Assembly (NCBI GenBank): GCA_013178275.1
Contig: JABLWZ010000006.1
Coordinates: 303,151 to 367,150 of the forward strand
Length of the DNA: 64,000 nucleotides
Direction: 5' to 3'
Source: Bacillota bacterium
GTDB taxonomy: Bacteria > Bacillota > Ch66 > Ch109
Shown here: piece after piece, positions 27,814-36,108 of the stretch
How positions within the stretch are numbered: position 1 is the stretch's first letter
How the letters are laid out: every line of letters starts with the position of its first letter
The notes under the pieces: generated by a model
The model's database searches: none
What the model saw: only the letters and a program-made list of their open reading frames with translations
Told to the model about the DNA's origin: nothing
Made by a program: the position numbers and the translations under genes

Positions 27814-28947
27814 TTACGGGGTTATCTGCACCGGTGACCCGTTCTTCACAGCGGTCTGTCCCACCGTTACCACCAGGTCCCCCTCCTTCACCCCGTCCAG
27901 CAGTTCCACCATCTCATCCTTGGCGATGCCCGGCCTGACCTGGGTCTCCACCGCCCTGCCGTCCCGGACCAGGTAGACCAGTTTCTGCTCGCCCATCTCC
28001 ACTATCGATTCCTTGGGCACCAGCAGGGCCTCCGGGTGCTCCTCGGTAGCGAGCTGCACCTCGGCGAACATACCCGGCTTCAGTTTGGCCTCCGGGTTCT
28101 CCAGCCTCACCCGGGCAGGAAAGGCCTTGGTCGAGGCGTCAGCCGCCGGGGCCAGGTTGCTCAGCGAGCCCTCCAGCGGGGACGGGGATACCGCTGAGAC
28201 CAGTACGCTTATCTTCTGTCCGGCCGTAAGCCTGCCGACCTCGGTCTCGGGTACGCTGCACTCCGCGTAAACGCTGGAGACGTCCACGAGGGTGAAGACC
28301 GCGCTGCTGGTGTTGACCATCTCACCTACATCCACCTTGCGGCTGGCGATGATCCCGTCGATGGGGGAGTTTATCGAGGCGTTGCCAAGCTGGTTCCTGG
28401 CGTTAGCCAGGGCGGCCGAGGCCTGCTTCACCTGGGCGTCGGCCTGTTCAGCCGCCGTCTGGGCGGTGTCCAGGTCCTTCTGGGACGCCACCCCCTGGTT
28501 ATGGAGCTGTTTGACCCGCTCCAGGTTGAGAGCGGCCGATTTCTGGTTGGCCAGGTTGAGCTCCAGAGCCGCTTCCGCCTGCTGCACCGCGATATAGTAG
28601 TCGGTCGATTCCAGCTTCAGCAGGGTCTGTCCCGCCTGCACCCGATCGCCCATGTCCACCGGCACCGACGCGACCCGGCCTCCGACCTTAGGGATTACGG
28701 TTACTTCCGTTGCGGGCACTATCTTGGCGGCCAGAGTCACCTGGCGGTTGATCGATCCTTTCTGTACCGCAGCCGTTTTTACCGGAACCGGGCGGTTCTC
28801 GACCGTTGCAGGGTCTTTGCGGGTATTCACGAAAGCGGCCACACCAGCCGCGATCAGCAGTACCGCTATCACCCCCGCGGCTACGAGCCGTCTGCGGCTG
28901 AACCCCTTTTTCTCTGTTCCCTCCACAGCCTTAGTCGATTCCTCCAC
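27814..28947 (-). CDS. RND/ABC-type periplasmic adaptor (HlyD/AcrA family)
   Basis: About 377 residues: one N-terminal membrane anchor (LVAAGVIAVLLIAAGVAAFV), a first lipoyl half (VTVIPKVGGRVASVPVDMGD), a coiled-coil hairpin (roughly 120-190, ALELNLANQKSAALNLERVK onward), a second lipoyl half (ASINSPIDGIIASRKVDVGE), then beta-barrel and membrane-proximal domains. I prefer GTG 28947 because GGAGGT lies 7 bases upstream; the ATG at 28962 overlaps that ribosome site. Unlike most family members it has no pump gene beside it, so its partner (ABC MacB-like or RND) must be elsewhere. A TATAAT-like -10 is at 28982-28987. Confidence 0.85.
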   Translation of the reverse strand: MEESTKAVEGTEKKGFSRRRLVAAGVIAVLLIAAGVAAFVNTRKDPATVENRPVPVKTAAVQKGSINRQVTLAAKIVPATEVTVIPKVGGRVASVPVDMGDRVQAGQTLLKLESTDYYIAVQQAEAALELNLANQKSAALNLERVKQLHNQGVASQKDLDTAQTAAEQADAQVKQASAALANARNQLGNASINSPIDGIIASRKVDVGEMVNTSSAVFTLVDVSSVYAECSVPETEVGRLTAGQKISVLVSAVSPSPLEGSLSNLAPAADASTKAFPARVRLENPEAKLKPGMFAEVQLATEEHPEALLVPKESIVEMGEQKLVYLVRDGRAVETQVRPGIAKDEMVELLDGVKEGDLVVTVGQTAVKNGSPVQITP

Positions 28948-29149
28948 AACCTTTACCTCCATCCCGGTTTTACTGATAATTATTATAACCCCTCAAACGG
29001 TATTTTTACAGTGTTTCCAGGGCCCCCTTCCTCATCCGGTTTTCTTACAATTAAAGACACCGAACCGGGCAAATAGGTTGCATAGTAAAACCTGGTCGTT
29101 GATCGAATATCACCTGGCCAGCAAGGCCCCGAGGATATCTGACCGAGAA

Positions 29150-29187
29150 AAAAATAACCGGGCCGCCTCCCTGGAAGCGGCCCGGTT
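29150..29187 (-). terminator. Rho-independent terminator of the CHB/stalk protein gene
   Basis: Arms AACCGGGCCGC (29156-29166) and GCGGCCCGGTT (29177-29187); the reverse strand continues ATTTTTTTCTC. Confidence 0.8.
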
Positions 29188-29223
29188 CTGCCAGAATGGG
29201 TTCCCCCGTCTTGATTCAGTGTA

Positions 29224-30732
29224 CTAGGTGATTGAAACTATTTTTCCCTTGGGATACCACTGGACGTTCTTCTTGAACATCTCACTGACCACCCGCAGGG
29301 GTACCAGCATGCGGCCGTTCGTTATCTGGGCCGGCACGTCGGTGTCGTACTTCTTGCCGTTGAACTTCACCTGCTTCGAGTTGTTGTTGAGGATGATGAC
29401 GTCACCGTTGTAGTTGATGGTCACCTCGCCGCTCTGTTTCCACTGCACCTTGTCGTCGGAGATTCCCAGCGCGTTGGCGATCTTCCTCACCGGCACCATG
29501 GTGCGCCCGCCTATTATGGTCGGCTGGACGTCGAAACTGAGTTCGTTTCCGTTCGAGAACACGCTGACGCCTTTATGCCCGTTCAGCTCGTAGATATCAC
29601 CCAACTGCTCGTAAGCCCAGGGCGATTTCTCCAGCTTGATGATCTGCTTCAGGATGCTTTCCGCCTCGTCCCAGTCGTTATCGTTGACCGCGTCGATGAC
29701 CTGTTCTTTCAGCTCGTTGATGCGGTCTTCCACATCATTGTGGGTCGAGAGCATCTTTATCCGCTGCAGTATCTGCGCCGCCTGGACCATGTGGTTCTTC
29801 CTGATCGCCTCCGCGAACTTTTCCTTCAGTTTGGCGAGGTCGTCCGAGTCTTCGTAGTCTTCATCATCATCTTCATCGTCGGACGAGGTTATTACGAAGG
29901 ATGCCGTGGCCACTGCGCTCCAGCCATCCTCCTCGTCATACGACGCCGCCTTGACTACCGTGTTCTCTCTGACCGTGAAGGCTCCGGTATACTCTTCCGT
30001 CGTACCGCTGGTGGTCGGGTTGGTCCCGTCGGTGGTGTAGTAGCAGGTGCTTCCGCTGTCGATGTTGCTGATGGTCACGGTCCTGGCCGATTTGTAGGTC
30101 CCGCCGCTGGGATTGATCACCGGCTTTTCCACGATGTCCGAACCTTTGATCACGTACGTCGCGGCAGCCACCGCGCTCCAGTCATCCCCGTCATACGCGG
30201 CCGCTTTTACCGTCAGGGACTTGTTGACCTTGAAGGCTCCGTCGTACTCTTCCGCGTCATTTACATCCCTCGGGTCGCTCCCGTCAGTGGTGTAGTATAC
30301 GGTGGTACCGCTCTTGATATTGCTGATGGTCACGGTCCTGGCCGAGTTGTAGGTTCCGCCTTTGGGACTAATTACGGGCTTCGCCACTTCCTCGGAGTCG
30401 ATTATATACGATTCTGCCACCACGGAACTCCATTCGTCCCCGTCATACACGGCCGCTTTTACCGTCAGAGACTCGTCGACCTTGAAGGCCCCGTCGTACT
30501 CTTCCGCGTCATTTACATCCCTCGGGTCGCTCCCGTCAGTGGTGTAGTATGCAGTGGAGCCGCTATGGATATTACTGATGGTTACGCTTATATCCTCGTC
30601 ATAGGTCCCACCGTTGGGGTGAATCATGGGATTCTCCACTGCCGCCATTGCCATGCCTGGCATTATCAGAGTCACCAGTAGAGCCGCAAGTACTAAAAGG
30701 GAGATCCCTTTAGAACGCTTTTTAATATCCAC
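29224..30732 (-). CDS. Secreted protein: three CHB repeats plus copper amine oxidase N-like domain
   Basis: About 502 residues. GTG 30732 has TGGAGG 8 bases upstream, while the ATG at 30747 overlaps that site. Signal peptide (ISLLVLAALLVTLIMPGMAMA); three chitobiase-C-like repeats of about 84 residues (about 35-285, motif YYTTDGSDPRDV); an Asp/Glu-rich linker; a helical region (about 305-370, TPR-like spacing, KLKEKFAEAIRKNHMVQAAQ); and a C-terminal stalk domain with GGRTMVPVRKIANALG and NGRMLVPLRVVSEMF. No anchor motif, so it is probably released or held non-covalently. The CHB units belong to the same type as those of the giant surface protein at 3122-9736. Confidence 0.85.
   Translation of the reverse strand: MDIKKRSKGISLLVLAALLVTLIMPGMAMAAVENPMIHPNGGTYDEDISVTISNIHSGSTAYYTTDGSDPRDVNDAEEYDGAFKVDESLTVKAAVYDGDEWSSVVAESYIIDSEEVAKPVISPKGGTYNSARTVTISNIKSGTTVYYTTDGSDPRDVNDAEEYDGAFKVNKSLTVKAAAYDGDDWSAVAAATYVIKGSDIVEKPVINPSGGTYKSARTVTISNIDSGSTCYYTTDGTNPTTSGTTEEYTGAFTVRENTVVKAASYDEEDGWSAVATASFVITSSDDEDDDEDYEDSDDLAKLKEKFAEAIRKNHMVQAAQILQRIKMLSTHNDVEDRINELKEQVIDAVNDNDWDEAESILKQIIKLEKSPWAYEQLGDIYELNGHKGVSVFSNGNELSFDVQPTIIGGRTMVPVRKIANALGISDDKVQWKQSGEVTINYNGDVIILNNNSKQVKFNGKKYDTDVPAQITNGRMLVPLRVVSEMFKKNVQWYPKGKIVSIT
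30230..30550 (-). repeat. Near-identical 252-bp direct repeat inside the CHB/stalk gene
   Basis: About 69 bases at 30230-30298 recur at 30482-30550 with a single mismatch (spacing 252 = 84 codons), encoding the core of the first and second CHB repeats. The third repeat is more diverged. Recent duplication or conversion. Confidence 0.8.
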
Positions 30733-30897
30733 CTTACATTCCTCCATTTACAGATTATTTCGCCCTCAGATTCCCGTGTCGGCTGAAATTCTCTGATAAA
30801 TCACCCCCAAATCATCCCTGGTTCCTTTTCTAATACGACTGCCCCGGGGGTTTTTTGAGGTAAGGCGGTGAAGAAAATGTATAAAAAGTGTGAAAAG

Positions 30898-30955
30898 AAT
30901 AACCAGGCTGTCGCCGAAGGCAAGAGCCTGGTTATTGTACTTACTTCGAAGTGAA
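30898..30955. repeat. Degenerate partial copy of the composite intergenic repeat
   Basis: A 12-bp-arm hairpin (AATAACCAGGCT at 30898-30909, AGCCTGGTTATT at 30925-30936) enclosing GCCGAAGGCA, followed by ACTTACTTCGAAGTGA. Copy 2 at 35883-36055 has the same order: a hairpin around CTGAAGGCAG, then ACTTGCTTCGGAGTGC. The likeness is partial, so homology is probable rather than certain. The hairpin may also act as a terminator on the reverse strand (U-rich TTCTTTT follows). Confidence 0.5.
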
Positions 30956-30975
30956 AAAACACCCGCGTCGGGGTG
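30954..30975 (-). terminator. Rho-independent terminator of the 219-aa membrane protein gene
   Basis: CACCCG (30960-30965) and CGGGGTG (30969-30975), followed on the reverse strand by TTTTTT. Confidence 0.7.
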
Positions 30976-31013
30976 CTTACTCATTAAACACTGGGTTTCA
31001 CCTAATCTTAATC

Positions 31014-31673
31014 TTACTGGTGCATCCTGATCCAGTCCACGTAATACATCGGGGCGATACCCAGTTTTATCAGCAGCAGCAGGTCCAGCACCCCGAACAA
31101 ACAAAAAGCCAGGGTCAGGACACTGGTTCTTTTGGACACCTCTAGCTTGTTAAAACTGACCTTGAGGACCAGCAGCAGCTCCATCACACCCACCACGGCG
31201 AACAGAAACGCCACGTTTGTCATCCTGAAATCCGCGTGCCCCGAGGAGTTGACAGCCAAGCAGTAGTAGTTCATTCCCAGTATCATCAGGAACGCCACGG
31301 TCATCAGGCTCCGGCTCAACAGCAGGTAGTCGTTGGCCTCAAACCCTCCCGCCTTACTCTCCCGCTGTTCCTGCAGGTATTCGCCGTCCTCGAACTCCTC
31401 CTCGCTCTCGCGCTGTTCCTTCAGGTAGTACCAGACCACGCTCCAGATTATCATCGACACCGCCATGAGAATAAACAGGATAAATAGCCCGGGCTCCGCC
31501 GCGATCGTCAGGATACCCAAAACCAGCAGAACTATCAGGCCGGTGTTTGTGATCTTCGTGTACTCGATGTCGGGTTTGATCTTTCTGCTCAGGTAGTACA
31601 ACGGGACCCAGATGAAGATCGTCGGGACCAACCCAGCCGCCGTAAAGATAGTCAACTCAACGAAAAACTCCAT
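31014..31673 (-). CDS. Multi-span membrane protein, unknown
   Basis: A 219-residue protein with about six hydrophobic helices and one acidic, charged cytoplasmic loop in the middle (KEQRESEEEFEDGEY, then LQEQRESKAGGF, an internal direct repeat of EQRES). I start at ATG 31673 (MEFFVELTIF), preceded by GGGGGTATCAGC; an ATG at 31703 has no ribosome site. No family recognised. It lies 73 bases downstream of the M23 peptidase gene on the same strand and may be co-transcribed with it. Confidence 0.7.
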   Translation of the reverse strand: MEFFVELTIFTAAGLVPTIFIWVPLYYLSRKIKPDIEYTKITNTGLIVLLVLGILTIAAEPGLFILFILMAVSMIIWSVVWYYLKEQRESEEEFEDGEYLQEQRESKAGGFEANDYLLLSRSLMTVAFLMILGMNYYCLAVNSSGHADFRMTNVAFLFAVVGVMELLLVLKVSFNKLEVSKRTSVLTLAFCLFGVLDLLLLIKLGIAPMYYVDWIRMHQ

Positions 31674-31746
31674 GCTGATACCCCCGGGCGCACAAGTAGA
31701 CATTAACAGTCTTCGTTTTGACCCCGGTACCGCAAAAACCTGACGA

Positions 31747-33348
31747 TTACGGCAGGTACCTGGTCGGGTTGACGGTAGAGCCGTTGACTATGACCTCGAA
31801 GTGCAGGTGCGGTCCCGTCGAACGGCCGCTCGACCCCACATACCCTATGACCTCTCCCCGCGCCACCTTGGCGCCGCTTCTCACCTTCAAAGAAGAACAG
31901 TGGGCGTAACGGGTCATCAGCCCGCCGCCATGGTTGATCACGATCTCGCGGCCGTAAGCGCCGCCCCATCCTGCCTCTATCACCGTACCCGGTCCCGCGG
32001 CGGTGATCGGTCTGCCGTAACCCGCCCCGATATCCAGGCCCGTGTGGAAGCCACGGCCGCGTTTACCGTAAGGTGAGGTAATAGTACCTCGCAGCGGCCA
32101 GGACAGACGGCTGCTGGCGGTCTCCTCCTTGCGGGAAGCCGTCACGGCCCGGGTCCCTCTTATCTCGACCTGCTTTACCGGTTCCTGGACCATCACCTCG
32201 CTGAGCACCAGTTCCTCGCTGGGCACCCCGTTGAGGTACACCACGTCTATATCCATGTCCTTCATCCCGACGGCCCCCGGCTCCAGCACCTTCTGGTAGG
32301 TGCTCGGCTGCCCGTCGTCGGGGCGCACCTCCACCTCGAAAGGCACCTCCTGGCGGAACTGCTTCCCGACCTTGGCCACCACAGTTATAAACGGGGTGGA
32401 CTTGGTCAGCTTAATCTCCTGCCCGATCATCAGCCGCTCCTCATCGATCCCGGGATTGGCGGCCATCAGGTCGTCCACGTTCAGGTCGTGGCTGCGGGCG
32501 ATGGTCCAGGGGTTGTCCCCCTCTTTGATCTTGTACCTGGCTTCCGGCTTCTGCTCCCCATCCAGTATCATCTCGATCGCCTTGTCCGGGGCCAGAATAT
32601 CGGCGGGGGTGGCGACTACCTGCTCCAGGGAAACCTCCTCCGCGAACCCGACCGACTTCATCCCCTCCGGCGGGTACTGGCTGACATAAGTAGCCTTCAG
32701 CCTCTCCAGCACGCTGTTGGCAGCCTCCGGCGACGCCAGCAGCACCCGGGACTGTCCGTTGACCACTATCGCGGTCGCCACCGTGTTGAAGTTCAGCTGG
32801 GACGATAGTATCTGCATCAGTTCGTCTTCACTGCAGGCACCGCTATTAAGGCAGTACTGCAGTTTTACCTGATCGATCACCTCCACGGTCATCCCCGCCG
32901 ACTGCGAGGACTTGGCCGCGAGGACCTTCTGTAGCGCACCCTGGTACTCCGCCCGGCTGCCCGCCACCGCGATGGGGGTCCCGTTCGCCAGCACCACCCG
33001 GGGACCGGTTAATAACCAGGTCCCGATCACCGAACCGAGCAGCACCAGGACCGCCCCGCCCACCAGGACCGCCCGGGATGGCCGGTGAGACCGCAGGCGG
33101 GCGAGCAGGTCTATGCGCTCTTTTGTCGAATCCGTTATGGCTGTTCTGGGTATGGGTTTCGGCCTGGGCCTGGATGTGGAGGAGCCTCTCGCGGGGGTTA
33201 TAGTGGTCTTATCTTGCCGGAGACCTTTTCTCTTTCTTATTCTTTTCCCGATCCCGTCGGCAAAAGCAGTTGCGACTATGAAAACGAATTCCAAGATATC
33301 TTTTCGGTGCCGCCATATTTCCCCGGGTAACGTCAGAAATTTACTCAC
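31747..33348 (-). CDS. M23 peptidoglycan endopeptidase with LysM and G5 domains
   Basis: About 533 residues. Basic cytoplasmic N-terminus, one membrane span (about 95-120, AVLVGGAVLVLLGSVIGTWL), an extracellular region (about 120-275), a LysM domain (about 285-330, YKIKEGDNPWTIA), a G5 domain (about 335-410) and a C-terminal LytM/M23 metallopeptidase with zinc ligands in HTGLDIG and GPHLHFEV. This is the architecture of Gram-positive membrane-anchored murein endopeptidases, some of them sporulation-linked. The start is GTG 33348 with GGGAG 7 bases upstream; the ATG at 33387 has none. A 10-bp inverted repeat (33355-33393) covers the ribosome site. Confidence 0.88.
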   Translation of the reverse strand: MSKFLTLPGEIWRHRKDILEFVFIVATAFADGIGKRIRKRKGLRQDKTTITPARGSSTSRPRPKPIPRTAITDSTKERIDLLARLRSHRPSRAVLVGGAVLVLLGSVIGTWLLTGPRVVLANGTPIAVAGSRAEYQGALQKVLAAKSSQSAGMTVEVIDQVKLQYCLNSGACSEDELMQILSSQLNFNTVATAIVVNGQSRVLLASPEAANSVLERLKATYVSQYPPEGMKSVGFAEEVSLEQVVATPADILAPDKAIEMILDGEQKPEARYKIKEGDNPWTIARSHDLNVDDLMAANPGIDEERLMIGQEIKLTKSTPFITVVAKVGKQFRQEVPFEVEVRPDDGQPSTYQKVLEPGAVGMKDMDIDVVYLNGVPSEELVLSEVMVQEPVKQVEIRGTRAVTASRKEETASSRLSWPLRGTITSPYGKRGRGFHTGLDIGAGYGRPITAAGPGTVIEAGWGGAYGREIVINHGGGLMTRYAHCSSLKVRSGAKVARGEVIGYVGSSGRSTGPHLHFEVIVNGSTVNPTRYLP

Positions 33349-33354
33349 TTCAGC

Positions 33355-33393
33355 ACTCCCATGTCGGTGATAACCATATTCTAACATGGGAGT
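33355..33393 (-). promoter_or_regulatory. Inverted repeat over the M23 gene ribosome site
   Basis: Perfect arms ACTCCCATGT (33355-33364) and ACATGGGAGT (33384-33393) with a 19-base loop. On the reverse strand the downstream arm contains the GGGAG ribosome site and the loop contains TAGAATAT, a possible -10. It could be an operator or an RNA hairpin that masks translation. Confidence 0.45.
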
Positions 33394-33555
33394 TGTTGGT
33401 TATGGAATCCCCCTTTTAACAACAAATTTTTTGTATATTCCGGTCCTCCCCCGTTATCCGCGACCATTCGGCATCCACTATCTTCCTGATCCTTCCAGTG
33501 AAACAAGAAGTTTATTACCGAATGATGCACGGTGTCCATCCCCGTGCATATTCAA

Positions 33556-34002
33556 TCACATCTTCCCCGTCGAGCCGAAACCGCCCTCGGCCCGCTCGCT
33601 GTCGGACAGCTCGTCCGCCTCGATCACCGAGGCCCGCAGGACCGATTTGATCACCATCTGGGCGATCTTCATGTGCCGTTCCACCTTGAATGACGTCTTG
33701 CCGAGGTTGATGAGTATCACCTTGACCTCGCCGCGGTACCCTTCGTCGATGGTCCCCGGGGTATTCAGCACCGTTATCCCGTGGTTCAGCGCCATCCCGC
33801 TGCGCGGCCTCACCTGCGCCTCAGTGTTCGGCGGCAGCTCGATCACGATCCCGGTCCCGACCAGCGCCCTCTCCCCCGGCTCGATCACCCGCTCCTCGAC
33901 CGCGAACAGGTCCATCCCCGCGTCGCCTTCGTGGGCGTACTCCGGCAGCTTGGCCAACTCATTGACCCTCTTCACCCTCAGCACCAGATCACTACCAGAC
34001 AT
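33556..34002 (-). CDS. dut: dUTP diphosphatase (trimeric dUTPase)
   Basis: Hydrolyses dUTP to dUMP and pyrophosphate. All five trimeric dUTPase motifs are visible in order: [35 protein letters not shown], a fourth around [11 protein letters not shown], and the C-terminal [13 protein letters not shown] 34002 is preceded by AAAGGAG at proper spacing, giving 148 residues, the usual size; an ATG at 34023 lies before that ribosome site. It is 27 bases downstream of the antiporter gene, apparently in one operon. Confidence 0.93.
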   Translation of the reverse strand: MSGSDLVLRVKRVNELAKLPEYAHEGDAGMDLFAVEERVIEPGERALVGTGIVIELPPNTEAQVRPRSGMALNHGITVLNTPGTIDEGYRGEVKVILINLGKTSFKVERHMKIAQMVIKSVLRASVIEADELSDSERAEGGFGSTGKM

Positions 34003-34029
34003 CTCGCTCTCCTTTCCATTCATGTAATC

Positions 34030-35082
34030 CTAAATCACAAAAAACGCGACCGCGATTATCAAGTAAACGGCCAGGAGCTGGACCCCTTCCAGCCAGTTGG
34101 ACTCCCCGTCGTTGGCCACCCGGTTCGCTATCAGCACCGCGACCACCAGCGATATCAGCTCGAACTCGTTGAAGATGATGCTCATGGGGGTGAACAGCAG
34201 ACTTAAAAACACCAGCACCGGGGTCACGAACAGTATGATCTGCAGGCTGGAACCGATAGCGATCTCAACCGCCACATCCATCTTGTTCTTGATGGCCATC
34301 AGCACGGCCGTGCTGTGCTCGGCCGCATTTCCGATGATAGGTATCAGGATGATACCGACGAAAAACTGACTGAGTCCTACCGCCTTGGTCATCGGCTCCA
34401 CCGCGCTGACCAGGAACTCGCTCTCCATCGCGATCAGCGCTGTGGCCGCGACCAGAACCCCGGCCGCCTTTTTCAGGGACCACTTGGGCGCGCTCTCCTC
34501 CGAGTGATCGACGGAATAGATGTCCCGGTGGGTGTAAAAAGAAAAGAATAGGCTCAGGATGTAGATAAACAGCATGATCCCCGCGGTTATGATACTCAGG
34601 CCTTCATACTTGGTGTTCAGCAGTTCGGGACTCACAGTGTGCATGAAGAGCGCGGGGATGGTCAGCCCGATCACAGCGAACAGCAGCATACTCGAAGTGA
34701 CCTCCACCGCCTGCTTGCAGAACTGTTGTGTTTTATACCTCAACCCGCCGAACAGCATACTCGCGCCCAGGACCAGCAGGATATTCCCGATCACCGAACC
34801 CGCGATCGAGGCCTTGACCACCTCGAACAGTCCCGCCTTGAGCGCGAAGAACGATATAATCAGCTCCGTCGCGTTACCGAAGGTCGCGTTCAGGAACCCT
34901 CCCGCCCGAGGCCCGGAGTAAAAGGATATCTCCTCCGTGGCCTCGCCCAGCAAACCCGCCAGGGGCAAGATGGCCAGCGCCGAAAGGAAAAACATCACCG
35001 TCGGCTGCGTCGTCGCCAGGTGCATCAACTCACCGACCACGCTGATCGGCACGAAGACCAGCAGGTACTTTAGAAAACCCAT
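34030..35082 (-). CDS. Calcium/cation:proton antiporter (CaCA family, CAX type)
   Basis: A 350-residue membrane protein with about 11 hydrophobic helices and the two inverted alpha-repeat signatures GNATELIISFFAL (about 70) and GNAAEHSTAVLMA (about 240), which form the ion site of Ca2+/H+ exchangers. An acidic loop lies between the two halves. ATG 35082 follows AAAGGAG; an ATG at 35103 precedes it. It probably extrudes Ca2+ at the cost of protons. First gene of an operon with dut. Confidence 0.92.
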   Translation of the reverse strand: MGFLKYLLVFVPISVVGELMHLATTQPTVMFFLSALAILPLAGLLGEATEEISFYSGPRAGGFLNATFGNATELIISFFALKAGLFEVVKASIAGSVIGNILLVLGASMLFGGLRYKTQQFCKQAVEVTSSMLLFAVIGLTIPALFMHTVSPELLNTKYEGLSIITAGIMLFIYILSLFFSFYTHRDIYSVDHSEESAPKWSLKKAAGVLVAATALIAMESEFLVSAVEPMTKAVGLSQFFVGIILIPIIGNAAEHSTAVLMAIKNKMDVAVEIAIGSSLQIILFVTPVLVFLSLLFTPMSIIFNEFELISLVVAVLIANRVANDGESNWLEGVQLLAVYLIIAVAFFVI

Positions 35083-35513
35083 AGGTAAATCTCCTTTGTT
35101 CATTGGTCGCTTTTAAGCCAGCGATTAAGCTTTATGTCGCTCCAATTCTAGGTTATTTGATTATTGCCACTGTTGTTGGCAGTACCGCTCATATCAGCTT
35201 TCGTTCGCTTCTACATTAAAGGTTTTATCATTCTCTCATGGCGGAGATCAGCTCGTTCAAGCTTTTTCTTATCTAGTTTAACCTCTCCATCACTTTCACA
35301 CAACCAATCTTGCAGCTGTTGACAAGATACCAAACCCCTTTTTAGGATCGCTTTGGATTATCCTTCAAAAACCAACTGCGATCACTTTTGCACGTTTCCC
35401 CTCGGCCGCCTCTCACTCCTCCGTTTCTTTTTTCCTCATCCAGACCAAAGTTGGAACCCAGGCCTTGACCTTCCATATAATAGATTAGACTCAATACTCA
35501 GGAGGAGATAAAT
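35083..35513. other. AT-richer intergenic stretch
   Basis: About 430 bp clearly lower in GC than the neighbours. It contains a doubtful reverse-strand reading frame (35211-35333) and a GGAGGAG ribosome site at its right edge for the LysM protein. TTGACC and TATAAT occur near 35467-35483 but not at sigma-A spacing. No repeat or RNA gene recognised. It may be a decayed gene or an insertion scar. Confidence 0.4.
35211..35333 (-). pseudogene. Possible gene remnant (about 40 codons)
   Basis: Reverse-strand frame from a TTG at 35333 (after AAAAAGGGG) to a TAG at 35211; the frame is open from 35357. The product ends with a charged helix (KLDKKKLERADLRHERMIKP). Codon choice is AT-rich and unlike the neighbours. 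No family recognised. It could be chance. Confidence 0.2.
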
Positions 35514-35879
35514 ATGACTAAGAAGGAAGATACTCCCGAATACACCATTCATTACCACTTTGTAGCAGATGATGGGGTAGAAGAAGATGACGATTACTCA
35601 GAGACGGATATCAGCCAGTACCGTCGTCGCCCGTATTACCGTCCCCGTCCCCCTTACCGCGGCCGCCGCCGCCCCATCCCGCCCCGCCGCAGGTACTACC
35701 CACCCAGATACGGCTACGGATGCCCGGCGGGAACCACTCCATACTACGTGAGGTACGGTGATACCGCCTGGGGGATCGCTCAGGAGTTCGGGGTCGATAT
35801 CGATGACCTCGCGGATGCGAATCCCGGGGTGGACCTGAATAGCCTGGATGTCGGGGAACGCCTCTGCATACCCAGGTAA
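35514..35879 (+). CDS. Small LysM protein with acidic and Arg/Pro/Tyr-rich segments
   Basis: A 121-residue protein without a signal peptide. Residues 1-35 are acidic (VADDGVEEDDDYSETD); about 38-73 is a low-complexity stretch of Arg, Pro and Tyr (PYYRPRPPYRGRRR); about 76-121 is one LysM domain (YVRYGDTAWGIAQEFGVDID). Strong ribosome site GGAGGAG. Cytoplasmic LysM proteins of this kind occur in spore-coat or spore-cortex assembly of Firmicutes (SafA-like); a spore role here is inference. Followed by repeat copy 2 and a terminator. Confidence 0.82.
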   Translation: MTKKEDTPEYTIHYHFVADDGVEEDDDYSETDISQYRRRPYYRPRPPYRGRRRPIPPRRRYYPPRYGYGCPAGTTPYYVRYGDTAWGIAQEFGVDIDDLADANPGVDLNSLDVGERLCIPR

Positions 35880-35882
35880 GTC

Positions 35883-36055
35883 GGAAGACTTAGCTGTAAC
35901 CAAGTCTTTGGCGTAAGCGGGAGCCGTAGCTGCGAAGAAAACTAGGTTACTGCTGAAGGCAGGAACCATAGTTGCACTTGCTTCGGAGTGCACTTGCTTC
36001 GGAGTGCACCTGCCTGCATCGGAAAGTCCTCTAATATACTTTCCGATAGCGCGAA
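35883..36055 (-). repeat. Composite intergenic repeat, copy 2 (inverted relative to copy 1)
   Basis: The reverse complement matches 11905-12063 over its whole length. In the + direction here: two tandem hairpin-like units ending CCGTAGCTGC and CCATAGTTGC, two 16-base units ACTTGCTTCGGAGTGC (copy 1 has one), and a terminal hairpin ATCGGAAAGT...ACTTTCCGAT. It sits between the LysM gene and its terminator. Confidence 0.85.
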
Positions 36056-36060
36056 AAGAA

Positions 36061-36092
36061 AGAAAGCCTTATAAAACAAGGCTTTCTTTTTT
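36061..36092. terminator. Bidirectional terminator
   Basis: Arms AGAAAGCCTT (36061-36070) and AAGGCTTTCT (36078-36087), followed by TTTTT on the + strand and TTCTTTTC on the reverse strand. It lies between the LysM gene (+) and speD (-). Confidence 0.75.
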
Positions 36093-36108
36093 ACTCTTTA
36101 CCAGTCCC

